The notes under the pieces were generated by a model. It made no database searches. It worked only from the letters and a program-made list of their open reading frames with translations, and was not told the origin of the DNA. From WSZY01 sp964559845 (GTDB lineage Bacteria > Pseudomonadota > Zetaproteobacteria > Mariprofundales > Mariprofundaceae): a stretch of DNA of 53,640 nt. The position numbers were made by a program, and so were the translations under genes. Of this stretch, positions 15,979 to 25,406 are shown in pieces; within the stretch, counting starts at the first letter, position 1, and every line of letters begins with the position of its first letter. The stretch lies in the NCBI GenBank assembly GCA_964559845.1, contig CAZLJF010000007.1:1-53640 (forward strand), given 5' to 3'.

Positions 15979-16767
15979 TTACAGGAGCTCTTTGCCAACC
16001 AGTTCCCTTGCTGAGAATTCCCGATAGATTGCATCGGTGAAATAGAGGCCATGTGCCGGCGCAGTTGCTGCCGCCTTGTTACGGTCTCCGGCACTGAGAA
16101 CTTCCGCCAGCCAGACAGGCTGACGGGAGCCTGTACCGACCCTGACCAGCGATCCAACTATATTGCGAACCATATGGTACAGAAAGGCATCGGCATGAAT
16201 ATCGATAAACACTTCCCACCCCTGTTGTTCAATACCGACATATTTCACTTCGCGCACTGCTGTCGCGGCCTGACAGCCTGAAGCACGAAAAGAGCTGAAA
16301 TCCTGCAACCCCAGCAGATAGCGGGAAGCCTCTGTCATTGCATCGAGATCAAGTCTTCGAGGCATCCACCAGTGTCTCCACCGATGAATCGCAGAGGCCG
16401 TCGAACGGTTCCATATCCGGTAGCGGTATCTTCGTTCCGTGCAATCAAAACGGGCATGAAAATTATCTTTCACTGCCCGCACGCCCGTAACACGAATCAC
16501 GTCGGGGAGCAGTTGGTTCATCCCCTGTGTATAGGCACGCGCCGATCGCTGCCACCGTTCGTAGCTGACATCAGTATGTAGCAGTAGTGCCTCAGCATGC
16601 ACACCGGCATCTGTTCTTCCGGCGGCAAAGAGTGTGACGGGGTGCCTTTCTATCTTTCCCAATGCATCCTCTAAAACAGCCTGAACCGTGACAGCGTTAT
16701 CCTGACGCTGCCAGCCATGGAATACAGTTCCATCAAATTCAACCACCATTGCAATTCGCTGCAACAT
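15979..16767 (-). CDS. truA: tRNA pseudouridine(38-40) synthase TruA
   Basis: A 262-aa enzyme that makes pseudouridine at positions 38-40 of tRNA anticodon arms. The catalytic Asp is in AAGRTDAGVHA; other family motifs are FDGTVFHGWQRQ at the start, ARFDCTERRYRYRIWN and AFLYHMVRNIVGSLVRVG. I chose ATG 16767, which gives the normal N-terminus MLQRIAMVVEFDG; the frame open to 16803 overlaps the upstream gene. It follows the EcfT-like gene with a 5-base gap. truA near asd-fimV-leuB is conserved synteny in Gammaproteobacteria. Confidence 0.95.
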   Translation of the reverse strand: MLQRIAMVVEFDGTVFHGWQRQDNAVTVQAVLEDALGKIERHPVTLFAAGRTDAGVHAEALLLHTDVSYERWQRSARAYTQGMNQLLPDVIRVTGVRAVKDNFHARFDCTERRYRYRIWNRSTASAIHRWRHWWMPRRLDLDAMTEASRYLLGLQDFSSFRASGCQAATAVREVKYVGIEQQGWEVFIDIHADAFLYHMVRNIVGSLVRVGTGSRQPVWLAEVLSAGDRNKAAATAPAHGLYFTDAIYREFSARELVGKELL

Positions 16768-16772
16768 CACTT

Positions 16773-17501
16773 TTACATCCCCACCGACAGACAGGCATAC
16801 CACATAAGCAAGCCGCCTGCTACAGCCGTCATTGTGGCAGTAACGGATACATTCCGGCCTGACTCATCAGACAAGATTGCCAGGATAGAGCTGTCCCAGT
16901 TGCTCCACACCTCATTGGCATGCTGATGGCTCTGCCGCAGACTTTTAACAGGCAAATATGCCAGATGCATGATAAAATTTCTCATGCCATTTTCATGCTT
17001 GCGCCATGCTGAATATTCATCCTGAAGCATGATTTTAGTCCTGCTCCACCCTGCTTCCATCAACAGTACATAGGGAACCATTTTTGCCCCCATGAAGGGC
17101 AGCCTGAGAACAGATCGTATCCACTCTCTGTTGGTCAACAATCGCGAAAAAACAACGGCAGAGAAAAAAATCACTGTCAGGTGCAAGGCAAACCAGAGTC
17201 CCGTTTGCAAGCCCTCGACAGTGATCGGAACAGGCATGCCTGAAACAACCAGTTCCCCGGGCGTAAAGAATGCATGCAGCAAAACAGTCGGAATAATGAA
17301 CCACCGCAACAGGCCGGCTGACTTTTTCAGCGCATCATACCCCTGCTCCAAATTGATAAGAATTAAAGAGGAGATGAGCAGTTGCAGCAGGGTAATGGCG
17401 ACAGAACTATTGATTGCCGCTGTAAGCAACAGGCTAACTCCGGCAAACAGGCGAGAGACAATATGCATATTCGAAATAAAAGGATGTGTCGTATCATTCA
17501 C
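16773..17501 (-). CDS. Polytopic membrane protein resembling EcfT/CbiQ transporter subunits
   Basis: A 242-aa protein with about five hydrophobic segments. One spans residues about 15-55, then others cover LLRWFIIPTVLLHAFFTPGELV, LQTGLWFALHLTVIFFSAVVF, and the C-terminal VTATMTAVAGGLLMWYACL. The FFTPGE turn and the amphipathic stretch between helices recall the EcfT/CbiQ transmembrane subunit of energy-coupling-factor transporters. No ATPase or S-component gene is nearby, so any transport role is uncertain. It lies between fimV and truA on the same strand and is tightly linked to truA. Confidence 0.65.
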   Translation of the reverse strand: MNDTTHPFISNMHIVSRLFAGVSLLLTAAINSSVAITLLQLLISSLILINLEQGYDALKKSAGLLRWFIIPTVLLHAFFTPGELVVSGMPVPITVEGLQTGLWFALHLTVIFFSAVVFSRLLTNREWIRSVLRLPFMGAKMVPYVLLMEAGWSRTKIMLQDEYSAWRKHENGMRNFIMHLAYLPVKSLRQSHQHANEVWSNWDSSILAILSDESGRNVSVTATMTAVAGGLLMWYACLSVGM

Positions 17502-17620
17502 AATAGCTGGAATACCACCGTGAAAATGCGACTGTGTCTATCGATGAATCTCAGGCTCTCTCTTCAGATATTTCAGTAAACGCCAATCATTTCGAATAAG
17601 CAAAGGCGGATAAGAACGAT

Positions 17621-20620
17621 TTATAAATCACCCTTGTCGCCCCTGTTATTATTATCATCCGGGGAGGATTTATCCTCATCCAGATCGCCCAGTTCACTTA
17701 GCAGATTATCCAGTTCCAGAGTCGCATCAAAGTCCTTGTCTTCACTCTTTTCGTTCAGCTCTTCCAAAGACGCATCATCAGCAGCGAAATCCCGGAAGGC
17801 TTCTTCCATTCCAGCCGCACCAATCGTCTTTTCATCCGTCTGAACGACAGCTTCCTCATCAAGGGGTTCAAGTCCAAACAGGGCATCTGCACTCTCTTCA
17901 TCCGGCTCTGCAGCTTCACCTTCATTCAGGTTAATGGTATCCGCCTTCTCTTTCGCCTCAGCATCACTCTCCTTTTTAATCTCCTCAATACTTGTTTGAA
18001 TAGTACTGCTGAAATCATCCAGATCATCGCTGCTGACCGGCACCTCCAGATCAACATCCAGGTCATCCAGATCGAATTCAATGCTGGAGAGATGCTCTTC
18101 CGGTTCGTCCTCTTCCAACACAGCATCGCTGCTCACTTCAGAAGCAGGCTTCTCTTCACCGGCTCCGCTCTCTCCGCCGGCATCATAATCACCGGATGTC
18201 ACTGTCTCCCTGGACCAGTCCATCACAACCGTTTTATCCAGATCCGCTGTCATCAATTCATCACTCTGATCAGCTGCTGCTTCTCCAGGTGATTCAAATC
18301 CGGCCTCGCCTGACATATCCAGATCGGAAAGATCCAAACCATCATCGTCCATTTGTACTGCGACACCCGATTCATCTTCTGCAGCGGCTTCGTCACTTTC
18401 GGACAACTCCAGCCCGGAGAGATCAAAATCAAGTCCGCCGACATCAACCGGTTTGCCTTCCTCTCCGGTTTCTTCCGACCCCGCTTCTTCAGCGGCCGCT
18501 TCCTGTTCATCCGCTACAGTCTCTTCGCCAATTTCAGCCGGCCACTCAATATCTCCCAACTCCAGTGTTTCCACTTCTTCCTCAGGCTGATCGTTTTCGG
18601 GAACCGCTTTCAACGCAGTCTCCCCTTCACTTTCAAACTCAATCTCATCCGGGCCGGAAAGCTCCGGAGTCTCTTCAAGGCTCACTTCCGCCTGCAAATC
18701 AGCAGATACATCAAGCCCCCCCGGCGGCAACGTATCCTCCAGAGAAACCTCATCTGCATTCGAACTGCCGCTGGCAGTCAAATCTGCGATTGATGATTCG
18801 AAGCTGCTCAGCGCATCTCCTGACAACACCATGCGCGCAGTTGAAATTGCCTCATCAACACCTGCTTCATCGCCTTTCGCCTTTCTGACCTGAACCAGCT
18901 TGACGTGTGCATCCTTGTTATTTTCCCTCAGCTTCAATGCCAGACGAACCTGTTTTTCGGCCTCATCCTCCATGCCGTAACGCATATAGACATCCGCTTC
19001 AGAAAGATAATCAACATTCGGATCCGGCTCATCTTCCACATCTTCCTTGAAGGCTTCAATCTCGCCGGTCTCTTCATCCGTCAGATCAGGAATGGAATCG
19101 GTAAACGCATCCTCAAATTCATCGGTATGAATCTGTTTTGTTGTATCCGGCACAAACTCTTCGACTGCTTCCACCTCAATCTCTTCCGGAGCCTCAGGCT
19201 CTGATGGAACTGCTACAGAAGCCTCCTCCACCTGCTCCATGGCAGGGTGCTGACGCTCGCGGCGCATCAGATAACCCGCACCGCCCCCCAGAAGCAGCAG
19301 CACCAAACCACTGCCAACCAGCATTAGCCAGTCCGGTTCTGCAGCTTCCGCACGGCTCTGCCTGGCACTGTCAAGTTCAGCCTGCAGGCGAGCCAACTGC
19401 AACTCCAGCCTTTTGATCCTGGCTTCTGCCGCTACCTGAGCTTCACTCGGCTCAGCCGCAGAAATTTTCGCCAGTTTGGCATCACTCTCGGCAAGTTTTG
19501 CCTGCAGCTCTTCATTTTCTTTCTGCAGTTTTGACAGGGCTTCTGCCAGGGCCGCTGATTCAGCCGTCGCCTGACCAGCCGCCACACCATCAACTACACC
19601 CGCACCTTCCGAAACCGGCGCTGGTTCGGCCGCATGCTCTGCAACCGTCTCATCAGCCGGTTTTCGCTCCGAAACCGGCGCTGCCGCCACACCGGCAGCA
19701 CTCTTTCCCATGCGCACACGCTTGCTATAGCGAGTCCTCTGAGCTTCAGCAACGGCTGCATAACGCGGCTGCTTCACCAACTCCTGCCAGCGCCGGTTAT
19801 GTTCTTGCATGATAGAGCGGGCCTGATCCGGACGGATACGCTCAACCTCTGCAGCCGTCGGAACATCCAGATGGGTTCCCGCCTGAATAAGATTGATATT
19901 ATCCTGCTCGAATTTGCTTCTGTTTTTTTCGAAAAGCGCCACCATCACCTGATTTCTGGTGTAACGGTTATCCACACGCAGGCGGTCTGCAACAGTCGAA
20001 ATGGTATCGCCGTACACCATCGGGCCGTAATGTGATGTGCGCGCCCAGCCGTCAAAAGGCTTGAACGCGGATGGCTGAGCGTCCGCCGACTCTTCCTCTG
20101 CCTGCGCCTCTCCGCCCTGTAACGTCCTGACAGGGGAGACAACCGCAACAGCAGGCTCCTCTTTTATATCTTCAATTGAGACTGTCGGAAGTGGCGCAGC
20201 CTTCTTTACAGGCCGGGCTGCCCGCGGCAGATCCAGAAAAACCGGATATTTCTTATAATGGGTTGCACGACCATAACGTACCTTCAGAACCAGATTAAAG
20301 AACGGTGCATCAATCACCGTGCGGGAACTCAGCTCAACACGGCTGCCGCGGCTGTCACTCTCCACATCGGCGCGAACCGCATTCAGCGCCTGGTCGCGGT
20401 AAACTTCCAGAATCCGGTAATCAGCCGGCGCGGCCAGCTCGACAAACACACTCGAAATCACTTCGTCATCTTCAAGCGTCAGCGGAACTTCTGCATAGAA
20501 GGGCTCTCCGAGGTGACTGGCAATATCAATCTTCCCCAGCGAAACGGCATGAGCCTGCATCGCAAACGCCGCGATGGCGAATATAAGTCCGTAAAAAGAA
20601 AGCATGATTCGATAATGCAT
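17621..20620 (-). CDS. fimV: FimV-family peptidoglycan-binding polar protein
   Basis: A 999-aa protein. A signal peptide (about 1-25, ...AMQAHA) precedes the FimV N-terminal domain (VSLGKIDIASHLGEPFYAEV). A LysM-like domain at about 205-265 shows GDTISTVADRLRVDN and INLIQAGTHLDVP. A periplasmic coiled coil (about 355-425) is followed by one membrane helix (LMLVGSGLVLLLLGGGAGYL) and a very acidic cytoplasmic region of about 550 residues with one TPR-like segment (EADVYMRYGMEDEAEKQVRL). FimV proteins organise the pole for type IV pili and twitching. The usual conserved C-terminal TPR domain is not obvious; the tail ends in a short DATLELDNLLSELGD element. It follows asd on the same strand. Confidence 0.9.
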   Translation of the reverse strand: MHYRIMLSFYGLIFAIAAFAMQAHAVSLGKIDIASHLGEPFYAEVPLTLEDDEVISSVFVELAAPADYRILEVYRDQALNAVRADVESDSRGSRVELSSRTVIDAPFFNLVLKVRYGRATHYKKYPVFLDLPRAARPVKKAAPLPTVSIEDIKEEPAVAVVSPVRTLQGGEAQAEEESADAQPSAFKPFDGWARTSHYGPMVYGDTISTVADRLRVDNRYTRNQVMVALFEKNRSKFEQDNINLIQAGTHLDVPTAAEVERIRPDQARSIMQEHNRRWQELVKQPRYAAVAEAQRTRYSKRVRMGKSAAGVAAAPVSERKPADETVAEHAAEPAPVSEGAGVVDGVAAGQATAESAALAEALSKLQKENEELQAKLAESDAKLAKISAAEPSEAQVAAEARIKRLELQLARLQAELDSARQSRAEAAEPDWLMLVGSGLVLLLLGGGAGYLMRRERQHPAMEQVEEASVAVPSEPEAPEEIEVEAVEEFVPDTTKQIHTDEFEDAFTDSIPDLTDEETGEIEAFKEDVEDEPDPNVDYLSEADVYMRYGMEDEAEKQVRLALKLRENNKDAHVKLVQVRKAKGDEAGVDEAISTARMVLSGDALSSFESSIADLTASGSSNADEVSLEDTLPPGGLDVSADLQAEVSLEETPELSGPDEIEFESEGETALKAVPENDQPEEEVETLELGDIEWPAEIGEETVADEQEAAAEEAGSEETGEEGKPVDVGGLDFDLSGLELSESDEAAAEDESGVAVQMDDDGLDLSDLDMSGEAGFESPGEAAADQSDELMTADLDKTVVMDWSRETVTSGDYDAGGESGAGEEKPASEVSSDAVLEEDEPEEHLSSIEFDLDDLDVDLEVPVSSDDLDDFSSTIQTSIEEIKKESDAEAKEKADTINLNEGEAAEPDEESADALFGLEPLDEEAVVQTDEKTIGAAGMEEAFRDFAADDASLEELNEKSEDKDFDATLELDNLLSELGDLDEDKSSPDDNNNRGDKGDL

Positions 20621-20672
20621 GCCTGTCCTCCCTTCAACATGGCAGCCACGCAGCCTGTCAAAGCATCTGTGG

Positions 20673-21701
20673 CTACCGAATTAGAATTTCCGCTATCTGC
20701 ACAGCATTTAGGGCCGCACCTTTACGTACATTATCAGCAACAACCCATAAGTGCAAGGAATTAGGGAAAGAATTGTCATTCCGTATACGCCCGACCCAGA
20801 CATGATCGGTACCGGCAACAGTCGATGGCATGGGGTAATCCTCTCCTTTCGGATCATCCACAACGCAGACACCCTCAGCATCTGCAAGCAAATTCCTGGC
20901 CCTGTCGGCATCCATCTTACCTGCAAAAGTTACATTGACCGCTTCCGAATGGCCGTAAAATACCGGCACACGCACCGTAGTTGCCGTGACAGCGATATCA
21001 GCCTCCATGATCTTTCTGGTCTCCTCAATCATCTTGCGCTCTTCCTTGGTATAGCCATCATCGAGGAAGATATCAATATGAGGAATCACATTAAACGCAA
21101 TCCTGGCAGGAAACACATCCGCTTCGGCATCCTGGCCGGAAAGCAGATAGCGAGTCTGGTCCGCAAGTTCATCCATCGCTCTGCCACCGGCGCCGCTAAC
21201 GGCCTGATAGGTGGAAACCACCACACGTTCAATCGGTACCGCATCGTGCAACGGCTTCAATGCCACCACCATCTGAATGGTCGAGCAGTTGGGGTTGGCA
21301 ATAATCCTGTTCTCACGAGCCATCTCCAGCGCATGCGGGTTCACTTCCGGCACCACCAGCGCCACATCTTCATCCATACGCCAGGCACTGGAGTTGTCCA
21401 CCACATAACAGCCTGCCTCGGCAAAGCGTGGCGCATGCTCTTTCGATGTGCCGCCACCGGCCGAGAAGAGTGCAATATCAACGCCTGCCGGATCAAACTT
21501 GTCCAGATCCTGAACCACATAATCCCTGCCCTTGTACTCAACGGTCGAGCCGGCACTGCGGCTCGATGCCACAGGGATCAGTTCGGATATCGGGAAATCA
21601 CGCTCGGCAAGAATCTCCAGCATGGTCTGTCCGACAGCGCCTGTTGCGCCAACAACCGCGACAACATAACCATCTTTTTCAGGGATAAAACGCTCCGTCA
21701 T
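20673..21701 (-). CDS. asd: Aspartate-semialdehyde dehydrogenase
   Basis: A 342-aa NADPH-dependent enzyme converting aspartyl phosphate to aspartate semialdehyde for lysine, diaminopimelate, threonine and methionine synthesis. The Rossmann motif VVGATGAVGQTMLEIL, the nucleophile Cys in ANPNCSTIQM and the SGAGGRAMDEL loop are all present. It starts within the last codons of leuB (ATGA overlap, 21698-21701), so it is translationally coupled. The leuB-asd-fimV-truA order is a known conserved cluster. Confidence 0.97.
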   Translation of the reverse strand: MTERFIPEKDGYVVAVVGATGAVGQTMLEILAERDFPISELIPVASSRSAGSTVEYKGRDYVVQDLDKFDPAGVDIALFSAGGGTSKEHAPRFAEAGCYVVDNSSAWRMDEDVALVVPEVNPHALEMARENRIIANPNCSTIQMVVALKPLHDAVPIERVVVSTYQAVSGAGGRAMDELADQTRYLLSGQDAEADVFPARIAFNVIPHIDIFLDDGYTKEERKMIEETRKIMEADIAVTATTVRVPVFYGHSEAVNVTFAGKMDADRARNLLADAEGVCVVDDPKGEDYPMPSTVAGTDHVWVGRIRNDNSFPNSLHLWVVADNVRKGAALNAVQIAEILIR

Positions 21702-22780
21702 GCCAACGCCTCCAACCGTTCACATACCGCATCACCCATGCCGGAACATGAGACAGCATCACCACTATCCGCCAGATCAATGGTGCGCACACCCGCATCC
21801 AGCGTATTCTCAATCGCCTTTTCAACCAGATCAGCCAGATCAGCACGACCCAGCGAGAAACGGAGCATCATCGCCACCGAGAGGATCGTCGCCAGAGGGT
21901 TGGCCTTGTCTTCACCGGCAATATCCGGAGCAGAACCGTGAATCGGCTCATACATGGCAAATTCCTCGCCAATGGATGCCGATGGCAGCATACCGATAGA
22001 GCCTGTCAGCATGGATGCTTCATCCGACAAAATATCACCAAACATGTTGGTCGTAACAATGACATCAAACTGCTTTGGATTACGAATCAACTGCATGGCC
22101 GCATTATCGACATACATATGCGACAACTCCACATCCGGATACTCCTTCGTATGCAACGCCGTGACCACCTCACGCCAGTATTCAGTCGCTTCAAGCACAT
22201 TAGCCTTATCCACGGAACAGACCTTGTTGCGGCGCAGGCGCGCTGCTTCAAATGCCTTGCGGGCAATACGCTCGATCTCGGATGTCTTGTAAGCCAGCGT
22301 ATTGTAACCACGCTTTTCACCATTCGGCAGATCTTCGAGACCACGCGGCTGGCCGAAATAGATGCCGGAAACCAGCTCACGCACCACGAGAATATCAACA
22401 CCATCAATCACTTCCGGTTTCAGGGTCGAAGCGTCAATCAACTGACTATGCACCTTGGTCGGACGGTAATTGGCAAACAGCCCGAGGTCGGCACGAATGC
22501 GCAGCAGCCCCGCTTCCGGTCGCAGCGGCTTCTCCAGCGACTCCCATTTTGGTCCGCCGACAGCACCAAGCAATACGGCATCACTATGCTTTACCAGTGC
22601 CTGCGTCGCCGCAGGATATGGATCGCCTGCCTCATCATAGCCCGCGCCGCCAATCGCAGCCTCTTCCCAGCTTGCATTGAGATCAAAGCTGCGGTTCAAC
22701 ACCTCAAGTACCTTCAATGCTTCATTTACAATCTCCGGGCCGATACCATCGCCGGGCAGCACTGCAATTTTGATCGTCAT
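21698..22780 (-). CDS. leuB: 3-isopropylmalate dehydrogenase
   Basis: A 360-aa NAD-dependent decarboxylating dehydrogenase of leucine synthesis. It shows AVLPGDGIGPEIV at the start, LRPEAGLLRIR substrate-binding arginines, YFGQPRG, the metal-binding aspartates in VTTNMFGDILSDEASML, and GSAPDIAGEDKANP. Start ATG 22780 gives the family N-terminus (MTIKIAVLPG) with GGAG upstream; the in-frame TTG at 22795 is not needed. The other leu genes are not adjacent in the window. Confidence 0.97.
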   Translation of the reverse strand: MTIKIAVLPGDGIGPEIVNEALKVLEVLNRSFDLNASWEEAAIGGAGYDEAGDPYPAATQALVKHSDAVLLGAVGGPKWESLEKPLRPEAGLLRIRADLGLFANYRPTKVHSQLIDASTLKPEVIDGVDILVVRELVSGIYFGQPRGLEDLPNGEKRGYNTLAYKTSEIERIARKAFEAARLRRNKVCSVDKANVLEATEYWREVVTALHTKEYPDVELSHMYVDNAAMQLIRNPKQFDVIVTTNMFGDILSDEASMLTGSIGMLPSASIGEEFAMYEPIHGSAPDIAGEDKANPLATILSVAMMLRFSLGRADLADLVEKAIENTLDAGVRTIDLADSGDAVSCSGMGDAVCERLEALA

Positions 22781-22839
22781 AATATAATACTCCAAACCCT
22801 TAATCAGGAATCGCGCATATTATGGATAGCAAGGCAATA

Positions 22840-23056
22840 TGGCTATAGCTGTAAGCACTTCGAACATCCCGACTCGCCACCTGAACAAACAGGTGATGTT
22901 ATCCATACTGAAACATTCTCCATGCCAATCTCCTTCAATAGTCAGCCAGCAGTCATCATGGTTGCCATTGATATCAGCAACCGCATTCAGGCAGAAAATG
23001 AAAAAGAAAGCCTGTTCATACATTCAATTTTCCAGCCCGCAACAGTTGAAGGATGA
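22840..23056 (+). pseudogene. Decayed fragment of a PAS/PAC-domain signalling protein
   Basis: The plus-strand frame reads TGDVIHTETFSMPISFN, then QPAVIMVAIDISNRIQAENE. That is the usual end of a PAS domain: P-I-x...-V-x-x-A-x-DIS-x-R-x-x-AE-x-E. It has no start of its own and stops at 23056. The neighbouring frame (to 23144) carries on with protein-like text (LKDDSLHRQLETGCTYAEA), suggesting a further frameshift. This looks like the remnant of a sensor kinase or cyclic-di-GMP enzyme gene between leuB and nrdR. Confidence 0.5.
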
Positions 23057-23224
23057 CAGTCTGCACCGCCAGCTTGAGACCGGTTGCACCTATGCTGAAG
23101 CGCATAACATGATACTTGACTCATATTACACCTCAATCTCTTGAGGGCGACGGCAACCGATATCAGAAAAGCAGTAGCTATATTTGGAAATCAAAATGAT
23201 TTGATTTTAGCTCTATGGCTGATT

Positions 23225-23395
23225 ATGAAAACAACGGTTTATTTATTGGAAACAAAGCAAAACAAAGATTTCCTTAAATATATAGACATGGCACTGCTTG
23301 TCCGCTTACTCGCCTCTATTGAAGAACAGGAAAAATCTGAACTTGAAGCGGAAGCAATACAAATGTTCTTTATGGAAACTGCGAAGATTCATTAA
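23225..23395 (+). CDS. Possible 56-aa hypothetical protein
   Basis: From ATG 23225 the frame encodes MKTTVYLLETKQNK ... EEQEKSELEAEAIQMFF, largely helical and charged, and it is open upstream to a TTG at 23141. There is no recognisable family and no good Shine-Dalgarno. It may be another remnant of the decayed gene just before it. Confidence 0.3.
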   Translation: MKTTVYLLETKQNKDFLKYIDMALLVRLLASIEEQEKSELEAEAIQMFFMETAKIH

Positions 23396-23570
23396 CAGAA
23401 CTTATAAGTTTAGCAACGAATCAAGAAATGCCGAACAGGGCACCTTATAGCGGCAGATGGTTGCACCTTAGCCACCTGCCCGAAAAATCGGAACCACTTC
23501 AGGCCGCAGGCCTTATTCAGAAACCCTGCTCTATCAAAGCAATCAGGCAAAGGCCGGCAGAGATTCCGGC

Positions 23571-24035
23571 TTAAGAACTCCGGGCATTCCCCATGGCTGA
23601 CTTTACTGCGGCAAGGAAATCATCGACATCCTTGAATTCACGATACACCGAAGCAAAACGCACATAGGCCACGCCATCCAGTTGCTGCAGTTGCTCCATG
23701 ACAAATGCACCCACCGCTTCTGCAGGAATCTCCGGCTCGCCCATCTCCTGTGCCGAACGAAGTACCGCCGTGATCGCCTTCTCCAGCGCCTCAGCAGAGA
23801 CCGATCGCTTCTCCAACGCCTTGGCCATGCCGCTACGGATCTTTTCAACATCAAACGCCTGGCGGGCACCATCTTTCTTGATAATCATCGGCAACCGAAG
23901 CTCGGCACGTTCATAGGTTGAAAAGCGCTTGTTACAGACTTCACACTCACGGCGACGGCGCACCGCCGAACCATCCTCGACCACACGCGAATCAATCACA
24001 CGCGTGTCATCACTGTTGCAATAGGGGCAGTGCAA
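23571..24035 (-). CDS. nrdR: Transcriptional repressor NrdR
   Basis: A 154-aa repressor of ribonucleotide reductase genes. The zinc ribbon MHCPYC ... CEVC (CxxC pairs at 3/6 and 32/35) is followed by the ATP-cone domain (about 47-137: PMIIKKDGARQAFDVEKIRSG). It senses dATP/ATP and binds NrdR boxes. It follows glyA with a 3-base gap, so the two are co-transcribed, a common pairing in Proteobacteria. Confidence 0.97.
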   Translation of the reverse strand: MHCPYCNSDDTRVIDSRVVEDGSAVRRRRECEVCNKRFSTYERAELRLPMIIKKDGARQAFDVEKIRSGMAKALEKRSVSAEALEKAITAVLRSAQEMGEPEIPAEAVGAFVMEQLQQLDGVAYVRFASVYREFKDVDDFLAAVKSAMGNARSS

Positions 24036-24038
24036 AAA

Positions 24039-25298
24039 TCAATCCTCGTAGATTGGGAAGCGATCTGTCAGTGCCTTCACCTCAGCAAATACTTCGGCAT
24101 GCACGGACGCATCTTCGGGCGCTGCCAGCACCTTCAGGATCATCGCACCGATCTGGCGCGCCTCATCATCTTTCATGCCGCGTGCCGTAATCACCGATGC
24201 GCCGATGCGGATACCGGAGGTGACAAACGGTGATTCCGGATCAAACGGAATGGTATTCTTGTTGGTGGTAATACCTGCCGCTTCCAGCGCCTCTTCAGCC
24301 ACCTTGCCGGTGATACCCTGCGGACGAACATCAACACGGAACATATGGCAATCAGTACCGCCTGAAACCACGCGCAGGCCGCCTGCCGTCAATGTATCGG
24401 CCAGTGTACGGGCGTTGACAACCACCTGCTTCTGATCCGCCCTGAACTGTTCACCCAACGCTTCGCCGAACGCCACTGCCTTGGCGGCAATGACATGCAT
24501 CAGCGGCCCCCCCTGAATACCGGGAAAGATGCGGGAGTTCAGCTTTTTCGCCAGCTCATCATCATCGGTCAGGATCATGCCGCCACGCGGTCCGCGCAAT
24601 GTTTTATGCGTCGTCGTCGTAATCACATGGGCATGTCCTACCGGGGACGGATAGACGCCGGCCGCAATCAACCCTGCATAATGGGCCATATCGACAAACA
24701 GGATGGCGCCGACAGAATCGGCAATTTCGCGCATGCGGGCAAAATCGATTTCACGCTCATAGGCGGATGCGCCGCCGATAATCATTTTCGGCTTGTGCTC
24801 TTCGGCCATCGCCTGCATCTCATCATAATCGATGCGTTCATCCGACTCGCGCACGCCGTAGGCCACCACATTGTAGAGACGGCCCGAGAAATTAACCGGT
24901 GAACCGTGAGTCAGATGTCCACCGTGGGAGAGATCCATACCCATAATAGTGTCGCCCGGCTGTAACACAGCCATATACACTGCCATGTTGGCCTGGGAAC
25001 CGGAGTGCGGCTGCACATTGGCATGCTTTACACCGAAGATTTCACATGCACGCTGCTGCGCCAGCGCCTCAACCTTGTCGACATGCTCACAACCGCCGTA
25101 ATAGCGGCGGCCCGGATACCCTTCCGCATACTTGTTGGTCATCACCGAGCCCTGCGCCTGCATCACTGCCCTGGAGACAATGTTCTCGCTGGCAATCAGC
25201 TCCAGTGTATGCTGCTGGCGGCCCAGCTCAGCCTTGATGGCATTGACAACAATTTCGTCGCTCAAGTCGGCCTGAAAGAAATCCGAACGGTCAGACAT
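24039..25298 (-). CDS. glyA: Serine hydroxymethyltransferase
   Basis: A 419-aa PLP enzyme interconverting serine and glycine with transfer of a one-carbon unit to tetrahydrofolate. The PLP lysine is in VITTTTHKTLRGPRGG; other motifs are ELIASENIVSRAVM, YPGRRYYGGCEHVD and HSGSQANMAVY. Length is typical. It begins downstream of the rplS terminator and leads into nrdR. No glycine riboswitch is visible in the short leader. Confidence 0.97.
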   Translation of the reverse strand: MSDRSDFFQADLSDEIVVNAIKAELGRQQHTLELIASENIVSRAVMQAQGSVMTNKYAEGYPGRRYYGGCEHVDKVEALAQQRACEIFGVKHANVQPHSGSQANMAVYMAVLQPGDTIMGMDLSHGGHLTHGSPVNFSGRLYNVVAYGVRESDERIDYDEMQAMAEEHKPKMIIGGASAYEREIDFARMREIADSVGAILFVDMAHYAGLIAAGVYPSPVGHAHVITTTTHKTLRGPRGGMILTDDDELAKKLNSRIFPGIQGGPLMHVIAAKAVAFGEALGEQFRADQKQVVVNARTLADTLTAGGLRVVSGGTDCHMFRVDVRPQGITGKVAEEALEAAGITTNKNTIPFDPESPFVTSGIRIGASVITARGMKDDEARQIGAMILKVLAAPEDASVHAEVFAEVKALTDRFPIYED

Positions 25299-25334
25299 GG
25301 TTCTCTATCTCCTCTGGAATCTGTTTGGTGATAC

Positions 25335-25363
25335 AAAAAGAGGCCCATAACGGGCCTCTTTTT
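25335..25363 (-). terminator. Rho-independent terminator after rplS
   Basis: AAAAAGAGGCCC (25335-25346) pairs with GGGCCTCTTTTT (25352-25363) around a 5-base loop. This is a 12-bp perfect stem with T runs on both strands, 44 bases after the rplS stop codon. Confidence 0.9.
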
Positions 25364-25406
25364 AATGAAATACTACAGTAGCCTTTTCCACCTGGCGAGG
25401 CCGGTT

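Larger units (their letters stand above)
22796..23570. other. 775-bp gene-poor region between leuB and nrdR
   Basis: It holds the PAS remnant (22840-23056), a weak plus-strand ORF (23225-23395) and AT-rich DNA. I see no RNA gene or clear terminator. The region looks like decayed coding sequence. Confidence 0.45.

Noticed and set aside
20751..21941. Long plus-strand frame (396 aa) opposite asd and leuB
   Set aside because: It is antisense to two firmly identified genes, has no family features and no ribosome site.
21938..23056. 372-aa plus-strand frame
   Set aside because: Most of it is antisense to leuB; only its last 70 codons are protein-like, which are annotated as the PAS remnant.
25299..25364. 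Glycine riboswitch before glyA
   Set aside because: The leader is short and is occupied by the rplS terminator; no aptamer-like structure is seen.
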